From an uncultured Bacteroidales bacterium (GTDB lineage Bacteria > Bacteroidota > Bacteroidia > Bacteroidales > Bacteroidaceae), in assembly GCA_902776455.1 (NCBI GenBank), contig CACYQI010000007.1, positions 17,768 through 81,767 on the forward strand: 64,000 nucleotides of DNA, written 5' to 3'. Position 1 is the stretch's first letter, and each line of letters starts with the position of its first letter. This document shows, one piece after another, positions 35,529 through 46,357 of this stretch. The notes under the pieces were generated by a model, which did not search any database, was not told the DNA's origin, and worked only from the letters and a program-made list of their open reading frames with translations. Made by a program: the position numbers and the translations under genes.

Positions 35529-38500
35529 TTATCTTGTCAGCGAGAACTTCATGGTCATGCCGAAGTCTTGGGTGATGGTGGGGTAGCTGCTGCTGGAGAG
35601 GAGAGGCTCGGAGCGTTGGCGGTCGTAGAAGAGGCTCATCGTGACCATGCGGCTGAGGGTGTAGTCCATCTGGACGCTTGTCTTGAAGGCTTTGCTTCCG
35701 CTGGTGGCTTCGCAGAGGTTGGTCTGCAGGTCGCGTTTGATGGCGCTCTGGTTGCGTATGCTGAAGTCGAACCGCATGTTGAGGTCGTGCGCTATGCGCT
35801 GCTTGCCGCTGCGGTTGTTCTGGTTGTTCTGGGCGTTCTGGTTGTTCTGATTGTTCTGGGCGTTCTGATTCTTCTTCTTGCTGCCTGCATTGACTTGTTC
35901 GCTGGCTTTCTTAGAGCGCAGGAGGCCGAGGAGGTTGAAGTCGTTGATTTTGTAGCCCCAGCCGATGACGAAGTCTTTGGAACCTGTCTCGGTGAGCTGT
36001 GCGCTCGTCATGCTGAGGTTGAGTACGCGCGTGGTCTTGTACTCGACTTTGAGCGTCATGTTGTTGTTGAGGGTGGCGTTGATGCCGATGAGGGGGGAGA
36101 AGCTCTCGTTGATGCTGACCGTGCTGACGTCGAAGAGGCTGTTGGGCGAGTAGGAGCCGGTGGTGGTGTTCTGAATGAAGCCGAGTCCGCCTGTGCCCAT
36201 GCACTCTTGCCATGAGCTGAAGGAGTTGTAGGAGCCGACGGCATAGACGCTCTTGTAGGCGTGGGTGAGGTTGACGCTCTTGAAGTGGTCGCGCACCCAC
36301 GGCAGGTTGCTGAGGCCTTTGTAGTTGATGGACCAGTTGGGCAGCATCTTGAGGAGCGAGGGGAAGATGTCGAGTCCGCCGCTGCCGGTATAGGCGTTGA
36401 GGAAGGCGGGCACCATGACGTCGGCGCTGTAGCGGCCTACTGTTCCGTTGGCAGGATTGAATTTGCCCTTCATGCCTGTGCCGGCTGGGTACTGTACGCC
36501 TTCGTAGCGGGCTTCGACGCGCTGCTGATAGAGGTCGAGGTTGCGCTGGAACTTGTCGAATGCGCTGCTATGGTAGCCGTTGCTGGCAGAGCCGATGCTG
36601 GCGAATGCGGAGCCGATGCTGATGGTTGTCATGTTGAAGGAGCCGCTATGTGTGGGCGGTGCGCCGTACATGTACTGTATGCTCTTGTTGCGGTTGTCGG
36701 TGCGGCTCATGTTGAGGTCTATCTTGAGGTCGGTGAAGGGTTCGAGGGTCATCTTGACTTGCACGTCTTCGGTCTGGGCGATGGTGGCAGGGGTGGCTAC
36801 GCTGTCGCTGCCGATGAGCCATCCGCGCGACTTGGCTTTGTCGAGATAGGAGTCGTCGACGAAACCGAAGGCGAAATCGACTCCGGGGGTGAACATGCCG
36901 CCCATGCGTCGCTGTCCGAGCATGTCGCCCACTTCGGGGAGGAAGCCGGGGACGCTGAGGTTGTAGGTGTTGCGATAGCTGATGCTGACGTTGCGCAGCA
37001 TCATGAGGAAGCGGGCTGCGGTCTGAGCGACGCTGTACCACTTCTGCTCGGAGGCTTTGGGGAGGGCTACGACGTTGAGTCGGAGGGTTGTGGTATCGAC
37101 GGGCGTGCGGACGATCTTGATGCTGTTCTCATCGACCTTCTTGAACTTGATGTTGTAGGCGAATCCGCTGCTGTCGCGAGCTGTGACGCGGACGCGCTTG
37201 GACTTCTGTCCGTGGGCTATGACGAGGTCGGAATCGGGATAGAGTGTGACTTCCTGCACGAAGCCTTTGTTCTCGGGTTTCTTCTTGGAGCTGATGCCGC
37301 TGGCGTTGCTCTGCTTGGAGGCGGCGTTCTGCTGCTTGGCGAGGATGCTGTCGAGGGGTTCGCCTGTTTCCATGGCTTGCTGCTCGGCTTTCTTGCGAGC
37401 GTCCTTCTCTTTGTCCTTGGCGGCTTTTTTGGCTTTGTCCTCTTTCTCCTTCTCCATGCGCTTCTGGTTGGCTCCGGCACGTGCGTTGGAGGCCGAGAAG
37501 CGTTTGTTGGCTTCGCGGAGGAAGGGGCTGTGGTTGTAGAGTTTCTCGAGGTCGAACTTGCCGTTGACGTTAACGGTTCGCTGGGAGTTGATGTTGTTGC
37601 CGAGGGAGCGTTTGCCGGGGCGTTCCGCTCCGCGCTTCCAGGAGTAGGTGGCGTTGTAGGAGACGTCGGCCGAAGCCCAGTCGAAGACGGGTATCTTCTC
37701 TAAGGGGAGCTTGTAGCTCATCTGGGTGTTCTGGCTATAGTCGAGGGGACGTCCGAAGTGTCGGAGGCTCCACTTGACGGAATCCTTCCAAGCTTCGTAA
37801 CGGTCGGGATAGAGGTCTTTGTTGATTTGCGTGTAGGGTTCTTCTATCTCGGCGCGTGTGCCGCTCTGGAAGGAGAAGTGCAGCGCTTTGAAGATGTCCC
37901 ACTTGAGGGAGAAGTTGCGGTTCCACGTCCAGTTCTGATTGAAGGAAGCTGGGAGTGCGGAGAGGTCGCCCGGGTTGTCGAGGTCGCGCTCCTGCAGCTC
38001 GTAGTAGGTGCGGTTCATGTCGGTGGAGAAGGTGATGCTCTGCGGAGCGAAGGCGATGTTCTGTGCCTTGATGATGTCGAGCCACTTGCTTTTTCCCTTG
38101 AGGTTCTTGAAGGGTTCCCAGGCTTTCCAGTTAGGACTCCACGAATAGTTGATGTTGGCTTTCCAGTTGAGTTCCCGCTCATAGACGGTAGTCTCGCCCT
38201 CGGTGTATTGGGTGGAATGGCTGTAGCCAAAGGTGAAGTTGGCGGGGTCGTAGGGCATGGGGTGCTTGCGCGAGCTGATGTTGAGGCGTACGCCCGTGAA
38301 GGAGAGGTTCTTGCTGGTTTCGACATGTGTGGTGAGGCTGCGAAGGGAGTCGCGCTGGTGCTCGTTGGCAAGGGCGTCGAGGGCATCGCCGAGGAGCATG
38401 TCGGTGTCGAAGGGATTGTACTTGGGCGATTTCTTCTCGCGGCTATAGCTATAGTAGAAGGGGAAGGTGAGCTTGACCTTTTCGGGCAGGATGCGTCCGA

Positions 38501-41500
38501 GGTCGAAGTTGGTGGTGACGGAGTAGTTGAGGTTGTCCTCGTTCTTGCGTTGTGCCACGCTCTGCTCGATGCCGCCGAAGCCGGAGGTAATCATCTTGGC
38601 CGTGGCGTTGACGGAACCGAGGTCGCTCAGCTGCACTTGCAGATTGCCTTGTGCCGCCCAACCGCCGTTGTTGCTGAACTCCTGCAAGCGAAGTTCGTTG
38701 ACCCATACCTCGATGCTTTTCGTCTTGCCGCTGTTGTTGCGTATGCCTATCATGATGGTTTTCACTTCGCCAAGTGTGGGATTGCCCATGATGGAGATGC
38801 GGTTGCTGGGATGGTTCTCGTCGTAGGAGGAGAAGAGGCGGTTCATGGCAGCGACGCCGATGCTGGCTTGTGCGTTGCGCTGCTTCTTGATGGAGGTGAA
38901 GAGGTCGAAGTTGATATCGACCATGTTCTCGGCAGGCCAAACGGCCAGACAGCCGGCTGCGCTATAGGTGTCGTAGTTGCCTGCTGGGGTGAGCTTCAGG
39001 GGCACTTCGTATTCGTAGTAGTTGCTCTTGTAGTCGGAACCGAGGCGAATGAAGACGCTGCATTCGTCGTCGGCCGTGGCGGTGACGTTCTCGGCAAGAG
39101 CGTTGGCATGGACGTACATCTGGAGGTGCTTGTACTGCCGCATGTCGTAGTTGCAGTTCTTATAGACTGCTTTTGCCTCGCTGCCGCTGAGGTTGCGCCC
39201 GACCATGCACATGGACTGCTCGTTGGCTTCGACGAGCTGCGACTGCGAGGGGTCGGTGATGCGGGTGATGCCGGGAGGCAGTACGTAGTTGACGGGCTGC
39301 TTGTCGTTGTTCTCTTCGATGCAGACGGTGCTCACTTCCAAGGTGCCGCTACCCGAAGAGGCGATGTTGCCGTTGTAGAGGGGCTGCTGATAGGTGCGCC
39401 AATCGCCCTGAACGAGGTCGAGCGTGGCAAGGCGAAGAACGGTTGCTTCCTGGAATCCCGACATGAAGATACGCATGAAGCGGATGCTCGTGAAGTCGCG
39501 GATGTTGCCTTCTTTTTCTTCGTATTCGCGCAGAGGGATGCGGAAGAGGTACCATGTACACTCCTCGGTGTTTCCGTTTCGCAGTTTGACGCTTGCGGTA
39601 CGCTTGTCGGCGATGTGGTTGCGGCCCACTACCATGTCTTCGGGACGAATGCTGACGCGATACTGGTAGTACTTCTCGTATTCGTTGAGGGTGAAGTCCT
39701 GATTGATGTCCTCCACATCGGGTGTCACCTTCCAAGCCGTCTCGTAGGATTCGGGGCTTGTATCGTTGTCGGCACTATTGCCTTGCGGCATGTTGATGCG
39801 CTTGTAGCGGTCGAGGATGGACATGCGGAGATTGTCGAAGTCTGTGCCGCGATAGTAGTGGTAGTTGTCGTTGGCAGGGTCGTTGTAGATGCTGTCATAG
39901 ACGGCTGGCGAGACTTTGCTCTGAATCTGCTGGAGGTAGTTGGCATAAAGTCCGAACTCGCGTTCCTCTTCGTCGTTGAGGCCGTTGAGACCGATGTCCT
40001 GTCGGGCACGAGCACCTGCTTCGTTGTTGAAGGCATAGGTGACGCTACTGCTGTTGGGGATGCGTCCCCAATAGCCTTCGGTGAAGTATTGTGGATTGCC
40101 GTCAACGGGCATTCCGCTCTCGAAGTACTTCTTGCCGTCCTTGAGAATGTCCTCCGACACTTCGCCGAGGTTGAAGTAGAGGTCGCCTCCATGATTGCCG
40201 GGAAGGTCGCGCTTGTAGATGAAGGGGTCCATCATCCAGAACTCGATGTACTCGATGTTCTGCGCCTCGAAGTCGGTATTGTCGAGTTTTCGCATCATGC
40301 CGCCCCATTTCTCTTCGGGATGGTTGAGGTGGCCGTTCTGGTCAACATCGGTCGAGAGGTTGTAGGCACCTCGTTCCTGCGGATAGAAGGCAAGGTTGAG
40401 GACGTTGAGGCCGGTGGAGCTTGTATAGGTGTTCTGTGTCTTCTGTGGATAGAGTTCTCGCTCATAGACCTCGCGGACGTAGTGGCTGGAGAGCTGGTCG
40501 AGGTCGCTCTTGATGTGGCTGGGCGTAAGCGTGCTGCTGCGACGGGTGAAGATGGGGTCAACGTAGTACCATGCCAGCAAGGCGCGGTTGTAGCCATAAG
40601 CAGCATCGCCCGTGAGCTTGCTTTCGGCAAACATGCTGGGGGTGCTCGCCATGCTCCAATAGGTGGGTTGCGTCATGCTGTTCTTGATGCTGCTTGTCTC
40701 GAAGTCGTCGAGGTAGGAAGCATCGCCCTGCACGCTATGGTTCTGCCCTGCAAGCAGCTGCGCGAACTCGCCGTTGAAGGCGATGAAGCTGGGCTGTGTA
40801 CATTGGAGGAGCGGCAGCTTGTCGATGAGATTGGTGAGCCATTGGCTTTCCTTCTTCCAGCTGATGTGGAAGCCCCAAAGGGTGTTCTTCAGCGGCTCGT
40901 TGCCCATGCTGACTTTTGTGGTAAGAGGCTGTTCGCTCAGGTACATGAGTGTGCCGCCGACGGTAAAGTTCTTGTTGATTTCGTAGTCGAGGTTCAAGCC
41001 GAGCATCGTCTTTCGCTGCATGCCGTAGTTGTCGTTGCTTTCGACGGAGGCGCTGATGTTCGTACCGGCATCGATAAGACTCTGGTTGATGATGGTCACG
41101 CGGCCCATGTTGTAATCGACCGTGTAGTCGGTGTTTTCGGTAAGCGTCGTACCGCCTGCCGTGACGATGACTGATCCTCGGGCTATGTTCGTCACTCCCA
41201 AATCAATCTCGCCCGCATTCGTTCCCTTGAAGCGGCCAGTGAGCAGGAACTTGTCGTGCTCGGAGATTTGCTTGGCCACGGTCTTTGTGCTGTCGTAGAG
41301 TTCGCGGAAGCAGTACTTGTCGGCAAGGGCTGGGTCGCCTATCCATTTGGCCAGATAGTCGCCGAAGGGTTCGGCTACGGTGAAGATGATGCGGCCCTTG
41401 TTGACGGTCAAGCCTTCCACGAAGTCGAACTGTCCGTTGGGATGCGGGTTGTTCTTGGCGTCCAAGCGGTCAAGGGCCAAAGCTCTCAAGAGGGTAGTGC

Positions 41501-43352
41501 TCTTGAACTTCTCTTCGGGCAGATAGCTGAGATAGACGCCCGTGGAGTCGCTTTGGTACTTGATGTCGAGGCGGAACTTGTCGGCCATCACCTTCTGTGT
41601 GCCAAGGTAATAGACGTTCTTCATCATCAGTCGCCACGTCGGCATATTGGGACTTCCCGATGTGCCTTTCAGCATCTTTACGTAAAGAGCCTTGGTGTTG
41701 TCGGTAAGGTCGCTGGCGAACTCGCCCACCTGATAGGTGGTGCCCATATAGGTGTATTCGAAGGCAACGGCAAGGACGTCGTCCACTTGGAGCGTGCTGG
41801 AGAGGCTGACGTAGCCCAAGGCGTTGTTGACAGTATATTCGCTGCTGGAGAGCTTGCGGGCTGCCTGCAGCTTCTCGTAGTCGATGCTGCCATGGAACAT
41901 GTCGCCGCCTCCTATTCCGTCGAGGATGTTGGTAGCGAGCGAGATGTCGCGGGCATCGGGGTAGTCGTTGACGAGGCGGTCGTATTCGTTGTTCGAGCGG
42001 TTGCTGGGAACCTTGATGTCCGTGGGCGACCAAAGGCTGGTGTTGTGGATGTGGTTTGTCTCGCCAAGGTCGGCCAAGGCGATGAGGTTGCGGTTGTTCT
42101 CTGTCTTGCCGCTCTTGTTCGTGACCCAAATCTCGACGCGCTTGATGTTGATGCCACTGGAGATGGTGGGCAGCGACTCCATGTTCTTGTCGTAGCGCTC
42201 GCGGAAGAAGTGAGAGAGGAAGAAGTGGCGGTTCTCTTCGTAGTTTGTGGCGCTGAACTCGAAGTTGGTGGTCTGCGAGCCGCCTTTACTGCTGACGCTC
42301 GAACTGGCACTCTTCTTTTGGCTGATGACCGACTGAATCTTCAGTTTGCCGAACTGCACGTCGGTGCGCAAGCCGAAGAGGCTGCTGACACCCGGCACAA
42401 GGCTGATGTTGCTGGGGAACGAAACGTTGCCTGCTTCGATGAGCTTGACGATTTCGTCTTCCTTGCCGTCGTATTTGAGTTTGAGGTTCTGTGCGTCGTA
42501 GTCGAAGGTGGCTTGTGTGTTGTAGTTCAGGTTCATGTTGATTTTGTCGCCCACCTTACCGTTGAGGCTCAGATTTATCTTCTCGTCGAAATCGAAGCCT
42601 ACAGTCTTCCTTCGCGATGCGGCGAGGGCTGGGTTGTTCACCTTCTTCGAGTTGATGCCTATCTTGAGTTCGGCACTACCTTGTGTCTTGATTTGTACGC
42701 CACCGGGACCGAATATCTTCTCGGCAGGACCGAGGTCGAAGTGCATGTCGGTGAAGTCGAACTTGTTCTTGCCTTCAGCCTCGAAAGCCTCTGCGTTCTT
42801 TTGCCGCCAATACTGTTGCATGCTGTTCTGCAACGACCATTGCTGATACTCCTCGGGCGTCATGAGGACGGGAGCATTCAGGAAGCTTGTGGCAGTAGAG
42901 AGGGTGAAGCCCGACCTTCCGGGAATGATGCTGCCCGAAGAAGCGCCTGCCGCACCCGTAGAAGAAGCTTGTCCCTGCTGAGTGCTCGGCGTGGTGCGTG
43001 GAGGAGTTCGGGTGCCGCCGTCTCTTGTTCCCCCGCTTTTGCCTGTGGAGCCTGCTTCGCCCGAACCGGTCAGCGAAGTGCCGATGGTATAGGTGTTGTC
43101 CTTTTCGTCGTAGATGACTTCGGTGTTCAGGTTATCGGGGTCTCTCAGGTCGGCCGACTTCTTGCGGACAGACTTCGCGTCCTCCGCTCCAGTCTTGCGA
43201 ACCGAATATCGGGGCTTGTCGCTGTTGACAGTATCGGCAGGAGCAGTCAGTCCCTTCTCCGCAGCACTACCAATGGCACTTCCCCAAAGGGGGAGCAGGG
43301 AGGGGGCTGCCAGCAGCAGCAAAACTAATAATATATACTTACGCACGCTCAT
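35529..43352 (-). CDS. sprA: Type IX secretion translocon protein SprA (Sov)
   Basis: A 2607-residue outer-membrane protein, the translocon pore of the T9SS. Family features include the LVLLLLAAP signal segment, a beta-barrel pattern throughout (repeated aromatic-ended strands), NKKVNNPALAASRRKTVGFDFDEKINLSL near residue 230, and a final strand FGMTMKFSLTR ending in Arg as in outer-membrane barrels. Lys/Glu- and Asn/Gln-rich insertions occur (residues about 1955-2010, and a QNNQNAQNNQNN run near 2510). The SprA length in Flavobacterium is about 2400, so this copy is modestly longer. Just after the signal peptide core a PSLLPLWGSAIGSAAEKG stretch is encoded by DNA of the CTCCC/GGGAG repeat family. 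It is divergent from ruvA, a neighbour also in other Bacteroidetes. Confidence 0.93.
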   Translation of the reverse strand: MSVRKYILLVLLLLAAPSLLPLWGSAIGSAAEKGLTAPADTVNSDKPRYSVRKTGAEDAKSVRKKSADLRDPDNLNTEVIYDEKDNTYTIGTSLTGSGEAGSTGKSGGTRDGGTRTPPRTTPSTQQGQASSTGAAGASSGSIIPGRSGFTLSTATSFLNAPVLMTPEEYQQWSLQNSMQQYWRQKNAEAFEAEGKNKFDFTDMHFDLGPAEKIFGPGGVQIKTQGSAELKIGINSKKVNNPALAASRRKTVGFDFDEKINLSLNGKVGDKINMNLNYNTQATFDYDAQNLKLKYDGKEDEIVKLIEAGNVSFPSNISLVPGVSSLFGLRTDVQFGKLKIQSVISQKKSASSSVSSKGGSQTTNFEFSATNYEENRHFFLSHFFRERYDKNMESLPTISSGINIKRVEIWVTNKSGKTENNRNLIALADLGETNHIHNTSLWSPTDIKVPSNRSNNEYDRLVNDYPDARDISLATNILDGIGGGDMFHGSIDYEKLQAARKLSSSEYTVNNALGYVSLSSTLQVDDVLAVAFEYTYMGTTYQVGEFASDLTDNTKALYVKMLKGTSGSPNMPTWRLMMKNVYYLGTQKVMADKFRLDIKYQSDSTGVYLSYLPEEKFKSTTLLRALALDRLDAKNNPHPNGQFDFVEGLTVNKGRIIFTVAEPFGDYLAKWIGDPALADKYCFRELYDSTKTVAKQISEHDKFLLTGRFKGTNAGEIDLGVTNIARGSVIVTAGGTTLTENTDYTVDYNMGRVTIINQSLIDAGTNISASVESNDNYGMQRKTMLGLNLDYEINKNFTVGGTLMYLSEQPLTTKVSMGNEPLKNTLWGFHISWKKESQWLTNLIDKLPLLQCTQPSFIAFNGEFAQLLAGQNHSVQGDASYLDDFETSSIKNSMTQPTYWSMASTPSMFAESKLTGDAAYGYNRALLAWYYVDPIFTRRSSTLTPSHIKSDLDQLSSHYVREVYERELYPQKTQNTYTSSTGLNVLNLAFYPQERGAYNLSTDVDQNGHLNHPEEKWGGMMRKLDNTDFEAQNIEYIEFWMMDPFIYKRDLPGNHGGDLYFNLGEVSEDILKDGKKYFESGMPVDGNPQYFTEGYWGRIPNSSSVTYAFNNEAGARARQDIGLNGLNDEEEREFGLYANYLQQIQSKVSPAVYDSIYNDPANDNYHYYRGTDFDNLRMSILDRYKRINMPQGNSADNDTSPESYETAWKVTPDVEDINQDFTLNEYEKYYQYRVSIRPEDMVVGRNHIADKRTASVKLRNGNTEECTWYLFRIPLREYEEKEGNIRDFTSIRFMRIFMSGFQEATVLRLATLDLVQGDWRTYQQPLYNGNIASSGSGTLEVSTVCIEENNDKQPVNYVLPPGITRITDPSQSQLVEANEQSMCMVGRNLSGSEAKAVYKNCNYDMRQYKHLQMYVHANALAENVTATADDECSVFIRLGSDYKSNYYEYEVPLKLTPAGNYDTYSAAGCLAVWPAENMVDINFDLFTSIKKQRNAQASIGVAAMNRLFSSYDENHPSNRISIMGNPTLGEVKTIMIGIRNNSGKTKSIEVWVNELRLQEFSNNGGWAAQGNLQVQLSDLGSVNATAKMITSGFGGIEQSVAQRKNEDNLNYSVTTNFDLGRILPEKVKLTFPFYYSYSREKKSPKYNPFDTDMLLGDALDALANEHQRDSLRSLTTHVETSKNLSFTGVRLNISSRKHPMPYDPANFTFGYSHSTQYTEGETTVYERELNWKANINYSWSPNWKAWEPFKNLKGKSKWLDIIKAQNIAFAPQSITFSTDMNRTYYELQERDLDNPGDLSALPASFNQNWTWNRNFSLKWDIFKALHFSFQSGTRAEIEEPYTQINKDLYPDRYEAWKDSVKWSLRHFGRPLDYSQNTQMSYKLPLEKIPVFDWASADVSYNATYSWKRGAERPGKRSLGNNINSQRTVNVNGKFDLEKLYNHSPFLREANKRFSASNARAGANQKRMEKEKEDKAKKAAKDKEKDARKKAEQQAMETGEPLDSILAKQQNAASKQSNASGISSKKKPENKGFVQEVTLYPDSDLVIAHGQKSKRVRVTARDSSGFAYNIKFKKVDENSIKIVRTPVDTTTLRLNVVALPKASEQKWYSVAQTAARFLMMLRNVSISYRNTYNLSVPGFLPEVGDMLGQRRMGGMFTPGVDFAFGFVDDSYLDKAKSRGWLIGSDSVATPATIAQTEDVQVKMTLEPFTDLKIDLNMSRTDNRNKSIQYMYGAPPTHSGSFNMTTISIGSAFASIGSASNGYHSSAFDKFQRNLDLYQQRVEARYEGVQYPAGTGMKGKFNPANGTVGRYSADVMVPAFLNAYTGSGGLDIFPSLLKMLPNWSINYKGLSNLPWVRDHFKSVNLTHAYKSVYAVGSYNSFSSWQECMGTGGLGFIQNTTTGSYSPNSLFDVSTVSINESFSPLIGINATLNNNMTLKVEYKTTRVLNLSMTSAQLTETGSKDFVIGWGYKINDFNLLGLLRSKKASEQVNAGSKKKNQNAQNNQNNQNAQNNQNNRSGKQRIAHDLNMRFDFSIRNQSAIKRDLQTNLCEATSGSKAFKTSVQMDYTLSRMVTMSLFYDRQRSEPLLSSSSYPTITQDFGMTMKFSLTR

Positions 43353-43471
43353 GTTTTTATATAAACGTATGCGCGTTTCCTTTTATTGTATATTATGTTA
43401 CTTTTTTTCATAATTTCTTCATTCTAACCAAATCTTTCAATTCTCAACTTTCAACTTTCAACTTTATTTCG

Positions 43472-43479
43472 TATCTTTG
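43472..43479 (+). promoter_or_regulatory. TATCTTTG promoter of ruvA
   Basis: TATCTTTG matches TAnnTTTG and lies 45 bases before the ruvA ATG, within the sprA-ruvA divergent gap. Confidence 0.55.
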
Positions 43480-43524
43480 CGCATTCAAATTCTTAATTCC
43501 TAATTCTTAATTCTAAATTAGAAT

Positions 43525-44121
43525 ATGATTGAATACCTGAAAGGGACACTTGCCGACCTCTCTCCCGCACTTGCTATCGTGGAGTGTCACGGGGTGGGCT
43601 ATGGCGTGAACATCTCTCTGAACACCTTTTCTGCCATTCAGGGCAAACAGGAGGTGAAGCTATGGATAAGCGAGTCAATCCGCGAAGATGCCTACCAGCT
43701 ATGGGGCTTCAGCACACGTGCCGAGCGCGAACTCTTCCTGCTGCTGCTGGGCGTGAGCGGCATCGGAGCAGCCACTTGCCGCGTTATTCTCTCGTCGATG
43801 ACTGTGGCCGAATTGGCTGGCATCATCAGCGAAGGCAACGACAAGGTGCTGAAGTCGGTGAAGGGCATCGGACCGAAAGCAGCCCAACGCATCATCGTGG
43901 AACTTCGTGACAAGATTGGGTCGCTGGGCATAGACGCGGCATCGACTCCTCAGGCACAGATGCCTGCGGTCAACAAGGAAGTGATGGACGAGGCAGTTGC
44001 TGCACTTTCCATGCTCGGATTCAGTCCCGCACCAACCCACAAAGTCGTGCAGAAGATACTTCAGGACGAACCCGATGCACCCGTGGAACGCGTCATCAAA
44101 CTTGCCTTGAAAATGCTATAA
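43525..44121 (+). CDS. ruvA: Holliday junction branch migration protein RuvA
   Basis: A 198-residue RuvA: OB-fold domain I ([20 protein letters not shown], with [13 protein letters not shown]), two helix-hairpin-helix motifs in domain II ([16 protein letters not shown] and [16 protein letters not shown]), an acidic/proline linker (residues 140-155) and domain III ([19 protein letters not shown]). All parts have normal length. It binds four-way DNA junctions and recruits RuvB, whose gene is not in the window. Confidence 0.95.
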   Translation: MIEYLKGTLADLSPALAIVECHGVGYGVNISLNTFSAIQGKQEVKLWISESIREDAYQLWGFSTRAERELFLLLLGVSGIGAATCRVILSSMTVAELAGIISEGNDKVLKSVKGIGPKAAQRIIVELRDKIGSLGIDAASTPQAQMPAVNKEVMDEAVAALSMLGFSPAPTHKVVQKILQDEPDAPVERVIKLALKML

Positions 44122-44154
44122 GAGTTGAAAGTTGAAAATTGAAAATTGAAAGTT

Positions 44155-44370
44155 GAAGACCCCTCTAACTTCCCCCGTAAAGGGGGAGAACTGAAAGTCG
44201 ACGAAGTCAACTCCCTCTCCCACGGGAGAGGGTTGGGGAGAGGCCTGAAAGTTGAAGCCCCCCCTCCATCTCCCCCGAGGGGGGAGAGGTTTTCGCGGCA
44301 GCAAGTCTCCCCTCGGGGAGATTTAGAGGGTCTGAGACCCCCTCTGACTCCCCCTCTATGGGGAGAACAA
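44155..44370. repeat. Cluster of GC-rich palindromes
   Basis: At least four CTCCCC...GGGGAG hairpins in a row between ruvA and cysQ: around 44172, 44212, 44262 and 44305. The longest match to other copies is the ATTTAGAGGGTCTGAGACCC type region. Confidence 0.75.
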
Positions 44371-44410
44371 TTAAATGGTAAATGGTAAATGATTAAATGG
44401 TAAATGCGAG

Positions 44411-45184
<774 letters not shown>

Positions 45185-45625
45185 TCCTGCCCCATTTTGT
45201 CAGAACTTTTCGCAAACGAATCGCATCCTGACGGCCATAGGAAACACAGACGGGGTGCTCTCCGCTTGTGTTTTGTTGTCTCATCGAGACTAATGATAAG
45301 CCCCCATGAGCTGCTTTTCGTCAGGAGGACCGAAAAATAGGCGCATAAGTAAAGGTGTTCTGGATTTCCCCCGGACACCAATAATATGAGATAAGAAACA
45401 GCTTGATAAGTGACAACGACGCCCTGTCCCAAGGGCTATGCAGAACACAACGTGGAGCGTGGGCCGATACTGCGTGCTGTGTGAGCCGATGCAACGTGGA
45501 GCGTGAGCCGATGCTACGTGGAGTGTTTTAACGTGTAAAGTTGACTAACTAAACGTGTAGTGTTGACTGACTTAACGTGTAAAGTTGGATGATGCCGGAA
45601 GGAAAGTGTACCTGCGCCCACACAG
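45185..45625. other. Non-coding interval with repeat fragments, part 1
   Basis: Partial nested-palindrome element (45225-45390: ACACAGACGGGGTGCTC, GAGACTAATGATAAGCCC, GAGCTGCTTTTCGTCAGGAG) and degenerate 22-bp array units with the AACGTGGAGCGTGAGCCGAT core (45450-45530). No gene is supported. Confidence 0.65.
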
Positions 45626-45629
45626 AATC

Positions 45630-45745
45630 GCCACAATCTGCCACAATCTGCCACATTTTCAACAATCTGCAACAAATCTGCCACACGCATATCCGTTTGT
45701 ACTTCAACGCGATAAAGCACATCTGTGGCAGATTGGCAGATTTTC
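45630..45745. repeat. AATCTGCCACA iterons with inverted copies
   Basis: Direct AATCTGCCACA-type 11-mers start near 45636, 45647 and, with gaps, up to 45674, and the inverted form TGTGGCAGATT follows at 45723-45733, with GGCAGATTTT at 45735. A GCGCATGCGCGC palindrome follows at 45768-45779. Confidence 0.7.
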
Positions 45746-45804
45746 TCGGGAAAAAACCATGTGTACGCGCATGCGCGCGTAACATTATTTTATTAAAGTT
45801 TTTA

Positions 45805-46262
45805 TTTCTATGGAGTACATGGAGAAGGCCCTACTTCCCTCCTTTTACTACTTGGTTCCGTAGAGTTTATTAATGTCTAAGGAGTATAGGAGTATAGGAG
45901 TCTTGGAGGCGGGGAGGGGGGCCTTCTCCTTTGACTCCTTGACTCCTTAGAGTTTTTCATTTCTACGGAGTACATGGAGTACATGGAGATGGCCCTACTT
46001 CCCTCCTTTTACTACTTGACTCCGTAGAGTTTATTAATGTCTAAGGAGTATAGGAGAAAAGGAGTTTTGGAGGCGGGGAGGGGGCTTCACTTCTCCTTTG
46101 ACTCCTTGACTCCGTAGAGTTTATTAATGTCTAAGGAGTATAGGAGAAAAGGAGTTTTGGAGGCGGGGAGGGGGGCCTTCTCCTTTGACTCCTTGACTCC
46201 TTAGAGTTTTTCATTTCTACGGAGTACATGAAGTACATGGAGAAGGCCCCGCTGATGTGGTT
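45805..46262. repeat. Long imperfect repeats rich in GGAGTA and CTCCTT
   Basis: Blocks of about 130-150 bases recur: CTACTTCCCTCCTTTTACTA at 45828 and 45996; GTTTATTAATGTCTAAGGAG at 45866, 46028 and 46119; and GGAGTTTTGGAGGCGGGGAG (or its near copy). The blocks themselves contain GGAG/CTCC inverted pairs. The first block has 3-base variations typical of slippage. Confidence 0.8.
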
Positions 46263-46357
46263 CAGCGTCCCTTTCCCTCCCTTTTGAGGGGAGGGGTTAG
46301 GGGGTGGGGTATCAATCTCACACAGAAACAGCCTCTCCCCATCGCCGCAGGCGATAT

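Noticed and set aside
37758-43328. Very long + strand open frames opposite sprA (37758-41174 and 41256-43328)
   Set aside because: They are antisense to a well-supported SprA gene, have hydrophobic/valine-rich nonsense composition without any domain, and arise from the codon bias of the GC-richer gene.
44146-44388. Open frame of 80 codons between ruvA and cysQ
   Set aside because: It consists of translated GC-rich palindromes with no protein-like pattern.
45549-45873. Three short frames on both strands in the iteron region
   Set aside because: They translate the AATCTGCCACA repeats and end in the GC palindrome; no codon bias of a gene.
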